26,146 nucleotides of DNA from Gracilaria domingensis (Eukaryota > Rhodophyta > Florideophyceae > Gracilariales > Gracilariaceae), in the NCBI GenBank assembly GCA_022539475.1, contig VCMS01000468.1:1-26146 (forward strand), given 5' to 3'. Both the position numbers and the translations under genes were made by a program. The notes under the pieces were generated by a model, which was given only the letters and a program-made list of their open reading frames with translations, searched no databases and had not been told where the DNA came from. Positions 1 to 9,337 of the stretch are shown piece after piece; position 1 is the stretch's first letter, and each line of letters begins with the position of its first letter.

Positions 1-1624
1 CACATCACCGTAGACGACAAGAATATTACGAACGTCTGCATAGTTGGCAAGCCGCGCACGGGCATCACCAGGATACGCGGAAGTGCTGGCAACTGCCCAC
101 AGAAGAAACGAATCGTACCCATCGACGCTCGAGGAACTCGTACGAGGCTCAGGCGCCGGACCTTTTGCCAATCCGTACGGAGAGATGTAGGCAAACGGGT
201 TACCCGTTGTTCGATGTCGAACGCGAAACGGAGTACTCATCGACGCTCACGCTTGGACGGCGCCCTCCAGAAGTGGTCCCGAGTCCTGAGGCACGCGTTC
301 TTTACTGGCAGGCACGCGTCTTTACCTGGCGCCTATCCCCCGCTTGGTCGGACAACCCTGGTCACTACGGAGGGACTTCTATTGGCCCACATGGCCAACG
401 ACGTCTTCCAGACCGTACGGGATTGTCGGTCATGCCCAGCCGTCAAAGGAACCCGTTATCGGTCCCAGAAGCTGCTGAAGCTCTTCCCAGCAGCTGGTCC
501 GCTCGAGTTTATTGCCATGGACATAGTGGGACCTTTACCAGATCCCTTAACGGATGCCAGTATATCCTGGTAATGACCGATCGGTTTAGCAAGCTCTCGC
601 GAGCCATACCGCTGCGGTCAACCACGCCCCAGTGGTAGCCAAAACGTTCTTGGAACATTGGGTTTACCCGTACGGCATCCCGAACTGCCTACTAACCGAC
701 AACGGACCGCAGTTCACGTCGAAGTTTTTCGAGGCCGTCTGCTCCGCACTGGCACGAAGCCGTTTCGACCACTGCGTATCACCCCCAGACAAACGGGCAG
801 GCCGAACGGTTCAACAAGACGCTGGTGGAGCGCTCCGCCATACGTAGCAGACCACAAAGGACGTGGCACGCATATGTCCAACCCCTTACGTACGGATATA
901 ACCTCCAGGTCCATAGGTCATCGGAACCACCCCGTTCGCGGTCGCACTAACGAGGACACCCCCAGCGTCCTCATCGACGAACCCAGTACGTCCTTGGACC
1001 CTGCAACATCGACTCAGCCGTCGCAGCCCAGTTGAAGCGATACACACTCAAACTCCTACAGGCGACGCTTCAGACCGCGCGGACAAAGCTGACACGCGCA
1101 CAGCAGCGCTACAAGGACGACTTCGATAGGACCGTCCGGTTTCGCCCTACGTTCGCGGAAGGCGAGGAAGTGTACATTGACCGACCCAATTACAAAAGCA
1201 CGGAAGAGGACCTAACGGAACAGGAACGAACTCTTCGGAACTTACTGCCGAAGACCACGGTCCGTTCAAGGTCAAAGCCACAACGGACACCACCGTTACT
1301 ATCGATGAACACGGTATCGAACACACCGTCTCCATTGATCGCGTCACACGCGCCCCGTCCGCACGGCCTACGAGTAGCCCCGTTACCACCGAACGTACAC
1401 AGGAGGAACCCGTCGCTGACCCGGAGGGACCATTCGCGGACGACGTCGTCGACCGCGACGATTTACCGCCACCCGATACGGTTCCTTGCGTCGTGGAACG
1501 CGTCGTAGCGCACCGCGATAGGCCGGACGGAGTCCAATACCGCGTACGCTGGTACGACTACACCGCCGAATCCGACACCTACGAACCCCCTTCCAACATC
1601 CCTCAGCACTTTGTCGCACGATAA
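1..1624 (+). pseudogene. Ty3/Gypsy (Metaviridae) retrotransposon pol 3' end, frameshifted: integrase plus chromodomain
   Basis: This is the last part of a retrotransposon polyprotein that would insert element cDNA into the genome; its 5' part (protease, RT, RNase H) lies outside the window. Reading order: zinc-binding region with DCRSCP (about 420-440), integrase core with FIAMDIVGPLP (about 505-540), LLTDNGPQFTS (about 678-712) and NGQAERFNKTL (about 792-825), then linker and a C-terminal chromodomain. The three catalytic acidic residues (D, D, E) are all present, but they fall in three different plus-strand frames, so the gene is dead. Further frame changes occur near 545, 630 and 1240. The last piece is open and ends at TAA 1622-1624. 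Domain order (integrase then chromodomain) is that of chromovirus-type Ty3 elements. Family assignment is confident; the exact lineage and the left boundary are not visible. Confidence 0.85.
1478..1624 (+). other. Chromodomain at the integrase C-terminus
   Basis: In the frame ending at TAA 1622-1624 the translation shows VVERVVAHR, then VQYRVRWYDY and a TYEPPSNI segment. This is the usual chromodomain pattern: a beta strand, an aromatic W-x-x-Y core and the W/Y-E-P-x-x-N-I helix entry, with Tyr where Trp is more common. In chromoviruses this domain steers insertion to histone-marked chromatin. It is the best preserved part of the remnant. Confidence 0.75.
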
Positions 1625-1661
1625 TGGCGTCGCCGAAGTCGTACGACATCGGCAACACCTT

Positions 1662-1678
1662 AAGGAGGGGGAGAGAAG
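1662..1678 (+). other. Candidate polypurine tract of the Ty3 element
   Basis: A 17-base all-purine run (AAGGAGGGGGAGAGAAG) begins 37 bases after the pol stop codon. This is where Ty3-type elements often carry the plus-strand priming tract next to the 3' LTR. No clear TG-starting LTR follows directly; instead there is a small hairpin (GACGGA-AG-TCCGTC, 1681-1694). The assignment is therefore tentative. Confidence 0.3.
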
Positions 1679-1921
1679 CAGACGGAAGTCCGTCGGCCGG
1701 ACAAAACGCCACTACTCCCAAGCACGTGACGGGCTCCAACCGACACGGATACGACCACTGACGCGCGACGGTTGGCCGGATATTCGCCCTAACCGTACGC
1801 TCATTGGCTCACCCCCTTTATTTTTCGATCTAGTGAAACGCCGCCTTTTCCGATATCGCACTTTACGTCAACGGATTCAACCTGACGTACGCAAAGGAAG
1901 AATGCACACAACAACACAAGT

Positions 1922-4277
1922 TTACTCAAGGACACGCACGACATTGGAACCGTCTACGCACCACCGGTCCTTCTTCTGGATACTCTTCACTGCCGGCAAC
2001 GTCTTGGATACGCCACGACCACGGCCACGCGTACCACCACGACCACGCCCCCACGAGGTGTCGGAATGCCCGAACGGTAGGCCGACGCCGAGCCCCCTCG
2101 GAACTGACCGGCTGGAACGGACTTGAAGTACCGGCCAAGGAGCGTTGGCTACCACGACCCTCACGGATGACTGCGGCTGACTAGGCGCGCTCGCCGCCGG
2201 AACGTCACTGGCAACCACGCCTGACGCACCCGCACCGGTACCTGGCGTCACCGGAGCAGGAGCGCTAGGAGCTTCCACACCGGACGCAACTTCCGCATTG
2301 GGTATCCCCGGGCTCCACGTCGTCACCAACTGCTACAGCACCGCACCGGACGCTTGAGCGCCACCGTCCCCGTCGCAGCGACACCTTCCGTACCGGCGAC
2401 AGCCTCACCACCGTCTCCCCCAGCTCCTTCCGGACTCACCGGAGGTGCTGGAGGGTTCAGAGTGACCCCGTCAAACATGGACGCACGCGCCCGTCTCAGG
2501 TTCTGAACGATCTGGTTGACCTGATTCTCCACCGTGGCCTGGTCGTGCAACCCTTGATAGGACTCACCGACCAACTCGTCAACGTCGGAGCCTGCGTCTC
2601 CATAACCTGTCCGTCCGGCGCAGTACCCTCCCGAAACCGGCCAGCATACCCTGCTCGTACGAACCGAGAACGCGCAGGCTGTGTTCACGAAGGTAACCGA
2701 GTAGGTCCGACATGCCTGAGCCTGCTCACGCAGGCACGCTTCGGAGTTCGCCGCGCGACGCACCCAAGTACGCGCAGCCGTCAGGGCGCCCGGCACGTCA
2801 GTCGGCTCCGGAATCCCACGCGGAACGCATACAGCCCGCAAGGCGTTGAGCAACGTCTGGAGGCGCTCGCCAGAGACTTCGACACCCATTGCGTCCAATT
2901 GGCGGCCTGGGAGCCCGACCTGGACCTCTCGCTCCGTACGCACAGGTACCTCACGATCTCCGGATCAGGCTCCGGCTCGGCCGCAGAGGATAACTGAGGC
3001 AGACCGGCTTGGACCCCGCTCTCACGCCTCGGCACTGGAGAAGCGGCTTCGAAGTCTTCTTCCATGTACCATGCGGGAAGTAGTTCGGCCTATCCGCGAA
3101 TGGCCAAGGCGGAAGCTGTCCCGTTGGCAATAGCACTCGGTCGATCGGCAACGCGCCCGTACCGGATGCGGGCATAGTAGGGAACGAGTCCTCAAAGTAA
3201 TCGTACCAGAGGAACCCCGGCGTCTGCGACCAGTCCGTCTCCAAAGAGTACTGAAGGAGCTTCTCACCGACCGCAGGGGGGTAAGAGGTCCCCGCAGGAT
3301 GTTCTGCAACCCCATTTCAGCCAAGATGCATACCAATTTGTACGGGAGAGGGAACAACCGTCCGTACTGCGGCGAATCGTCCGTGTTGTACAGGCGCTGA
3401 TCGCCCGCACCGGTGAAGACTTCCAGACCGTCGCTGGCCGCCTGGAGGAACGCCATGAAAGCGAAAACTGCCCACTCGGCGTACAGGATCTGCAAGACCG
3501 CACGGCTCAACGCTCCTTGGGATAGCAGTTCCGCGAATGGTATGCCACCACGGACGGCGTCGGTACGGAAAGGTTGCGTTCGACCTCCACAGACTTCCAC
3601 GCCTCGGTCATACCGTAGTATACCGTCGTACGGTCGTTCTTCGCGACGTCGAAGTACTCGACGTTGTGCCAGGAGTAGAAGAAACGGTGTGAACCCCGGA
3701 TGCGGGCTTCCGTCGCGGCGTTGCTCCCCCAATGCTCGCGGTCTAACCAGTACAGCTGGTCGTACGGCGGTTCGAACATCACCAACGCGAGAGGGTTACC
3801 GTTTTCGGGCGGAAAGTTCGCGTCGGAATTGAGCCGGTGCATCAGGCTCTGAAGTCGGCGTTGATACTCGCGCTCCTCGGGGCACCTTAAGTACGGCATA
3901 TCGGCTATCCCGAACGTCCTTTCGTCCGCACGACCGACGATTCCAGGAAGGTGATTCCAACGTGCCTGCCAAGCTTCCATTCGCGTACGCTTTGGGTTAC
4001 GGCTCGCCACCTCACGTAATGGGAGCGAGACCGGAATGGCTGCGAAGCGACGCGCATCGAAGTACTCCGCATTGTCCTGAATGTACTCGTTGACCGTGAT
4101 CGGAACCTGCTTCGACCGACGCGGGGCCTGGCTCGTACGACGACTACGATGGTCGAAGTGCTGACCCGGAAGCGGCATAGACCGAAACGGACCGCCGCCA
4201 CCGGACGCACTCGGTTGATTCGGATTACTCGCCATCGCAGACGGCGAGGCGGACGACTGGCTTGATTGCGAACCCAT
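1922..4277 (-). pseudogene. Unrecognised gag-like protein with RG-rich tail, broken by several frameshifts
   Basis: Read on the minus strand from ATG 4277-4275, a coding-like track continues through successive frames (switches near 3535, 3265, 3060, 2940 and 2330) and ends at 1922. Undamaged it would be roughly 780 residues. The first segment (about 256 residues) has a Ser/Gln/Pro-rich start and then a globular region rich in Trp, Tyr and Phe, for example YWLDREHWGSN. The middle includes AVLQILYAEWAVFAFMAFLQ. The end is Ala/Pro/Gly-rich and finishes in GRGRGGTRGRGRG, a typical RNA-binding RG box. No zinc knuckle, protease or RT motif is visible. The layout resembles a Gag or nucleocapsid-like protein, but this is inference from architecture only. 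It faces the Ty3 pol remnant, so it is either an antisense ORF of that element, a gag-only non-autonomous element, or an unrelated host gene that decayed. I do not recognise the family. Confidence 0.5.
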
Positions 4278-5105
4278 CGGGGGCAACGGATGACGGGTGG
4301 AAGGGAGCTCTTATAGCCGCAAGGTACGACACGGAGATGCACGGGCTAAGACGGACGGCGTTCGGGACCTCGCGAAAAGCGATATCGCTCGTACCGATAC
4401 GTACACTTTGAGGCCTCATACACCTCAATTTATTTCCGAGCGGGCATGATCACTGTACATCCGCCCCTTTCCGTGACGGCTAAAGCCCATTCCTGCTCGG
4501 AACGCATCCGACGTGGTAGTCACCGCGCCGCGAGCGCAGTCGCATAGCCAGTACGCGCACAACCTCGCTATCGGCCTTCGCTGTCGTCGCCACTATCGTC
4601 GGAAGGTCGCAAGGCGGGACAGTGTCCGCCGCGGCGCGCGCACCGCGCGTACCACACGGTACGACCCGAAACGGACATGAGCGCGTCTCACCGGCCGCGA
4701 ACGCGCCGTAGCGTGCGAAGAAGGAGGATTCGTGCGCCCCCGTGACCGCTCGGTTGCACACCATCGGGCGCTTCCGTCGCTTCGCGAATTGGACGCGGAA
4801 GTGTCAGTTCTGACCGCGTACCTACCACCATGGTGGTCGGTGTCCTCATAGTCGGGCGCAGCCGCCTTCACGCGAGCTTTTCTCTCGGTCGCCGCATTGG
4901 CGGTTCCATGAACGGACACGGGCCACGCGCCACCCATAGCGCCCTTGTCGCCAGCGGTCTGTTTCAGTTCTACTAGCTCCGCCGCTCCCCCACGCCACGC
5001 GTGTAATTCTCACATGGCTTCGCCCCGCCCGTGGCGGGCACTTTCTGTGAAAGAAACGATCGGTGGCTTCTTCTCAGCCGAACGGACTTGGGCGCAGCAC
5101 TGGGC

Positions 5106-5127
5106 TGCACTCCGAGGACGGAGTGCA
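5106..5127. repeat. Perfect 9-bp hairpin with AGGA loop
   Basis: TGCACTCCG (5106-5114), loop AGGA, then CGGAGTGCA (5119-5127). Part of the right arm and its downstream purines recur imperfectly about 59 bases later (GGACGGAGTG at 5116 and 5175), suggesting a degenerate tandem duplication. Function unknown. Confidence 0.55.
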
Positions 5128-5412
5128 ATCTAAGGAGAGGGATCTGTCGTATAGCACGATCTGGCTGACCGCACGGACGGAGTGGATTGAGAGGAGTGCC
5201 GTGTCGTACGTGTCGGGCTGCCCGAGCGGATAGTTGTACGCGTGATTGTCCCCGCATCGGATATCGGTCCCAAACGTACGTAGGACACGTGTGCCGGTCG
5301 GACGGTGACAGGCGTAATATAGTACTGTAAGTTGCTACCTAGAGGCCGCACAGAGGCGGGTTTACCCGATATTTAGGTAGACCCCAACCTCGCCATGACC
5401 TCACGTTGTAAA

Positions 5413-5537
5413 CACCAAGCACCCTTTGCCGTACGTCTTGTTCGTCGAGTAGCGCTACCGACAGGGCGTTAAGCTAAGTACTATAGGGTTTATTAGGCCG
5501 TTCGTACCCTTTCGCGCGCTCCTGAACGTGCTTGGTG
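5413..5537. repeat. 10-bp inverted repeat flanking a 105-bp interior
   Basis: CACCAAGCAC at 5413-5422 is the exact reverse complement of GTGCTTGGTG at 5528-5537. The interior has a small palindrome GTAGCGCTAC near 5450 and an AT-rich patch. The right arm runs into another short palindrome, TTGGT-GAT-ACCAA (5533-5545). It could be a short non-autonomous element or chance. Confidence 0.35.
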
Positions 5538-5820
5538 ATACCAACCGCCCACTCTCCCCGCTGACCGCCCGGTGCTTCCTCCTTACTCCCCGTACGGATT
5601 CATTACAGTCGCCCTCTCGAGCCACAGCCAACTCCGTCGCCTCAAGACCGCTTCGGGTTTTCTCCCGATACGTACTATATCACACACGTGTCCATGACAA
5701 TGCAATGGTTCCAAGACCGACTTCACCTGACAAGGTTCAACAGAAACATCCCCAATATTACCCAAGTCGTGGGGCCAGTCTCGACGAGAACAGCACCTCA
5801 TTCCAGATGGAGCACCCATC

Positions 5821-7070
5821 CTAAGCAGGCTCAGCAGTACCCGTGAGGGGTGGTTTTGCACTACAGCAAAAAGTACGACGATGTTTCACTAACCATGACG
5901 TCGCGCTTCCCAGTGAGAGCCATCGCGTGTCCGAAACAGCCGGGCAAGTAGTGCGCATCCTATCTCGCAGAGTGTACTGCCGTCTCAGAAATGAGATCGT
6001 AGATATGAGATCATTGTAGAACTGATCTCGTAGGAGTCCACCGATTACCCTCTGAAGGACAAGATCTAACTGGTGCGCTGCACACCAGATTCGATAAAAG
6101 CCTGCACCACAAATATCTTGAAAGCGTGTACAAGCTCCTTGGTAACGACCAGTCATGTTGCTCGCTCCATCTGTGGCAACACCAATCAACCGCTTGTGCC
6201 ACGTGCCACCTTCAAGAGCATTCATAACCAAACAGATCATTTTGTAGAGCGCTTCGCCCGTATGAGAGTCATGAAACGGTATGGCGAGTAGATGCAAATT
6301 TTGAATCTCGTTGTTCAGCATGAACCGTACACGTACATCTACCAAAGACTCCCCTCTGTTAGTAGTCGAGTCAAATGCAATAGAGAACGCCCACGCCTTC
6401 TCCCCAAACAGTAGATCCTTCAACATCTGTAGACTAAGTGCGACACCAATTTGAACATACTCACTGATCTTCGCTTCTGTTATTCCAGATACATAAGTAA
6501 ACCCCATGTTTTCCTTTGGTATTCTCAAAGATTTGCAAATCTGCCTGAAGGACATTCCTATTGCAGCATTTTCAATCACCAAGTCGAAGTGCTTTTTCTT
6601 CGAAATTGTAACAACGAAGGTCCTTGTTTCCACATTCCATTTGAAACAACCTTAAATCTTTTTATCCTTATTTCGTACATCAGAATAAACCAAGAGCGAC
6701 ATAATAACATCAGTTATGTCAGATGCAATATGGAAGACCTCTTAGCTGCATGCAGCAAAATGGGCCTTCAATGTATTGAGTAATGAAATTTCGATCTCAA
6801 AAAATGTTTTCTTTTCATCCATTGTAGAACTTTCATATGTAGACTACTTCTCGGAGTGTTGATGTCGAAGATGAGAGAGGTAGTTGTCGGTTCGAAAGGG
6901 GGCCTTGAAGAGCTTCACGTTAATTTGCTTTTGCCCTGAGGAAGATTTGCGAGTGGATGTTTCCCTGCCGAAGGTCTCGCAAAATCTACAAATAACGCTC
7001 TCGATGTGAGACGTTTGTGCATTACGAGCTGCAATGTTGAGCCCAAATGTGAGGCAGTGTTGTGATCAAA
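5821..7070 (-). pseudogene. hAT-superfamily transposase with BED zinc finger, three in-frame stops
   Basis: A minus-strand frame runs from about 7070 to TAG 5823-5821. It begins with a BED-type zinc finger (CRFC at about 6987-6976; HLRHQH near 6870-6853), followed by the hAT catalytic region with AFSIAFDSTTNRGES, IGVATDGASNMTGR and CAAHQLDLVLQ, all hallmarks of the RNase H-like fold of hAT transposases. Three stop codons interrupt it: TAG 6846-6844 just after the BED finger, TAA 6744-6742 and TAA 6654-6652. All parts stay in one frame over more than 1.1 kb, so the damage is nonsense mutation without indels in this stretch. The C-terminal dimerisation region and the third catalytic acidic residue are missing or shifted after about 5900. 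Without the stops the visible part would be about 415 residues, shorter than usual for the family. Terminal inverted repeats were not found. Confidence 0.85.
6850..6999 (-). other. BED-type zinc finger of the hAT pseudogene
   Basis: C-x2-C (CRFC) and H-x4-H (HLRHQH) frame a basic segment with FKAPFRTDNY, the form common in BED fingers of ZBED/hAT transposases. The finger binds DNA, typically the element ends. A TAG follows two residues after the last finger histidine and HSEK context, where related proteins usually have Trp; a single TGG to TAG change would explain it. Confidence 0.75.
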
Positions 7071-7330
7071 ATCGGGTCGGTCTCTTTTGTTTGGCAATGG
7101 ACTTTCTAAGGGGCATATTGGTGGAAGGAGTGGAATGTAGAAGGGTTACAGGGTTGAGGTGAGAGGAAGTTGCGTGAGGCTTTGATCTGGACGGCGGAAC
7201 AGTTGCTATCATAATCTGCCGGGTTATGTAGCATTGTGGTGGCATTGGGGAGCAAGCCTGTTTGTGTGTTTTGGCGCCAGTTCACGACTGTAAGGTAACA
7301 ATTTATTCGTTCTCCAGGCTAACCTTACAG

Positions 7331-7403
7331 CTTTCGTTTCGGATGTTTCTTTTCCCGAAATTCGGAATTTTTCGGACTTTACGCGCCGTGTCCGAAACGA
7401 AAG
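7331..7403. repeat. 13-bp perfect inverted repeat with nested palindrome
   Basis: CTTTCGTTTCGGA (7331-7343) and TCCGAAACGAAAG (7391-7403) are exact reverse complements, separated by 47 bases. Inside sits CCGAAATTCGG (7355-7365), and the loop carries a related TTCGGA next to it. As RNA the outer stem can extend by three G-U pairs. It could be a regulatory hairpin, a paired binding site or a tiny MITE-like relic. Confidence 0.6.
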
Positions 7404-7947
7404 AGGCCTGGCTGCGCGACTGGGACAAAGGACGGGCGAGTGTTTCCATTGTGGAAAAACCGACATACATGCAAAGGCTACAGGGGTTGTACTCCTTCCC
7501 AAGTGCTCGTCCGTTTCAAAGAACAGGTCTCACCGGCAAGCACTTCTGTCCATGTCAACGCATCATGTGCACGCATCCGCCTCCACAGATTGCACTCACC
7601 GCTAATCGATCGCGCACGTCTGCTTTCGACCCGGTACAATCGCTTCTTCAGCGGCGCCCGTTGCGACGGCTCGGAGCGCTAACAGCTTGACCCGCTCCAT
7701 CACACTCTGCATGCAACGCATGCGGTCCCAAAACGTTTTCTGTTTTAGGGCGGCGCTGTCAGATAGCAAGCCACCACTCCGGCCCAACCCGAAGCTGGTC
7801 GTCGAGTAGTTGAAAAGCTCGTGCCCATGTGCGCCAACAACCGTTCCAGGCCGACGTGATCATCGACGATTCGTTTCTCAGCCGTTTTTCGCACGCGCGG
7901 TGCTGCACGCTTTCTGCTTCTCATGCCATGTAACTAGCGGATACAGG

Positions 7948-7957
7948 CTTTAAAAAG
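7948..7957 (+). promoter_or_regulatory. TATA-like box upstream of GT61
   Basis: CTTTAAAAAG resembles the T-N-N-AAAAG boxes upstream of the minus-strand genes here. It is only about 22-30 bp before the ATG, so transcripts started from it would have almost no leader. The assignment is weak. Confidence 0.3.
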
Positions 7958-7978
7958 TGTCCAACTGCGCACGATCGA

Positions 7979-9337
7979 ATGGTGACGCTTTCGCCCGCCG
8001 CTGCTCTGCTGGTGCTCGTGTTGGTTCAATGCTCATCATCGCACGCGCGTCTGGATCGCTGCAACCACGAATCTCGCATCCGCGTCTGGCGCCACTACTC
8101 GCATGCGGACTGCAGCGATGCGCACGCAAATCGCTCCAAGTCGCTGCTGATCGACATCCCGCGACTACATGGCAATCCGTACCACGCGCTGTACGAGGTA
8201 GCATGGGCGGTTTCCTACTACCTTCGCAACTGCCTCGGGAGCCCGCACTGGCAGTTTGATGCGCGGCGCACGTTTGTGCGCATCCAGGTCAACTACGCAA
8301 TGAACGTGACGCGCTGCGCGCACGAACCGAGCGATGAGGAGTACGATCGGTGGCAGCAGCCGAGCTGGGGCTCCTGCGTGCTGCTGGCCGTTGCGAAGCA
8401 GGCGGGCATCCCGCCTTCGCACGTGCGCGTGGTGCCGCACGCCGAGGTGCGCGGCGCGTGCCACACGGCGGTGGTGCAGTTCCCGCCCAAGTTTCGAAGC
8501 CTGTCGTACGAGGTGGGCGAGCGGCCGCAGCTGCAGCGCCGGCGGAAGAAGCGGTATCTGCACGCGCAGAAGGTGGACCGCACGCTGCGTCAGATGAAGA
8601 GGGACGTGTTCGCAGCGTACAAGGTGCCGGTGCGGCCGCAGCGGGCGGCTGCCGCCAAGGTGAACGTGCTTGTGTACGACCGGAGGGACCGGCGGCCGTA
8701 CCCGCTCAAGCGCAAGTGGGCGTCGGCGCAGCGGCTGGCGCAGCGGCTGCGCGGCGACGCGCGCGTGGCGCTGACGCACGTGAGCGAGCTGCCCAAGTCG
8801 CTGGCGGCGCAGGCGCGGCTGTTCCACGCGGCGGACGTGCTGGTGGCGCCGCACGGCGCGGCCATGGCCAACACGCTGTTCATGCGCGCGGGCAGCCACG
8901 TGCTGGAGATCTGGAAGTGCTGCAAGGAGGAGGTGCGCGAGCGGCCGCGCGCGCCGCAGCGCTGGACGGGCTGGCACGCGCGCCGCGTCGGGCTGGCGCT
9001 GCGCTACCTGCAGTGCCACCGGCCCAACGGCACGCTGAGCGTGGCGCAGCTGCGGCGGCGCGCGGCGGCCGACGGCGGCGGCGCCGACCGCTGGTGCTCG
9101 CTGCCGTGGGTGGACGTCGAGCAGCCGCGCGCGCTGGCGGCCGTCGCGCGCGCCGTGCGCGAGCAGCGCGCGCGGCGGCGGCGGCGGCGGCGGCGGCGGC
9201 TGCGGCGGCAGCTGCGCGCGGCCGACGTCAGCGCGCGGCTGCAGGCGGCCGGCGTGGCGGCGCTGCTGACAGCGTGGGGCGCGCGCCGCCTGTGGCGCCG
9301 CGCGCGCGCGCCGCCGCCGCTGCCGCCGCCGCAGTGA
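7979..9337 (+). CDS. Secreted or Golgi GT61/DUF563-family glycosyltransferase
   Basis: The product is 452 residues. An N-terminal hydrophobic segment (about 5-22, ALLVLVLVQ) serves as signal peptide or membrane anchor, placing the enzyme in the ER/Golgi lumen. The body matches the DUF563/GT61 pattern: a Cys-containing region around 100-160, then the diagnostic block VLVAPHGAAMANTLFM (HGA at 292-294) followed by VLEIW. In this family the block belongs to the sugar-nucleotide binding half, and members add xylose, arabinose or GlcNAc to glycans. The substrate here cannot be told. The first ATG in frame is used because it starts exactly at the signal peptide. The C-terminal 80 residues are low complexity: about ten Arg encoded by CGG repeats, then Ala/Arg/Pro. 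GC content rises steeply from 5' to 3'. The gene converges on the MFS gene. Family confidence is good; substrate unknown. Confidence 0.82.
   Translation: MVTLSPAAALLVLVLVQCSSSHARLDRCNHESRIRVWRHYSHADCSDAHANRSKSLLIDIPRLHGNPYHALYEVAWAVSYYLRNCLGSPHWQFDARRTFVRIQVNYAMNVTRCAHEPSDEEYDRWQQPSWGSCVLLAVAKQAGIPPSHVRVVPHAEVRGACHTAVVQFPPKFRSLSYEVGERPQLQRRRKKRYLHAQKVDRTLRQMKRDVFAAYKVPVRPQRAAAAKVNVLVYDRRDRRPYPLKRKWASAQRLAQRLRGDARVALTHVSELPKSLAAQARLFHAADVLVAPHGAAMANTLFMRAGSHVLEIWKCCKEEVRERPRAPQRWTGWHARRVGLALRYLQCHRPNGTLSVAQLRRRAAADGGGADRWCSLPWVDVEQPRALAAVARAVREQRARRRRRRRRRLRRQLRAADVSARLQAAGVAALLTAWGARRLWRRARAPPPLPPPQ
9172..9200 (+). repeat. CGG trinucleotide run in the GT61 coding sequence
   Basis: An uninterrupted (CGG) tract encodes a run of about ten arginines in the GT61 C-terminal tail. 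It lies in an almost pure G+C stretch, and such tracts are prone to length change. The reverse strand reads as polyproline/alanine shadows, which are not genes. Confidence 0.8.

Larger units (their letters stand above)
4278..5820. other. Non-coding stretch between gag-like remnant and hAT pseudogene
   Basis: No supported gene. Open frames here are short and low in recognisable content. The stretch shares the CGTACG enrichment of 1-4.3 kb (about four copies between 5200 and 5600), so it probably belongs to the same old element(s), perhaps LTR or leader sequence. Two structured motifs, at 5106-5127 and 5413-5537, are listed separately. No direct repeat that could serve as a pair of LTRs was found by eye. 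Confidence 0.4.
7071..7978. other. Intergenic region between hAT remnant and GT61 gene
   Basis: No supported gene. It holds a 13-bp inverted repeat (7331-7403, listed separately) and an exact E2F-like consensus TTTTGGCGCC at 7269-7278. A TATA-like CTTTAAAAAG lies about 30 bp upstream of the GT61 ATG. Open frames of 60-140 codons on both strands show no recognisable domain. Confidence 0.5.

Noticed and set aside
4480..4937. Overlapping minus-strand frames of 94 and 114 codons
   Set aside because: Basic, low-information sequence with no family resemblance, lying in transposon-derived DNA.
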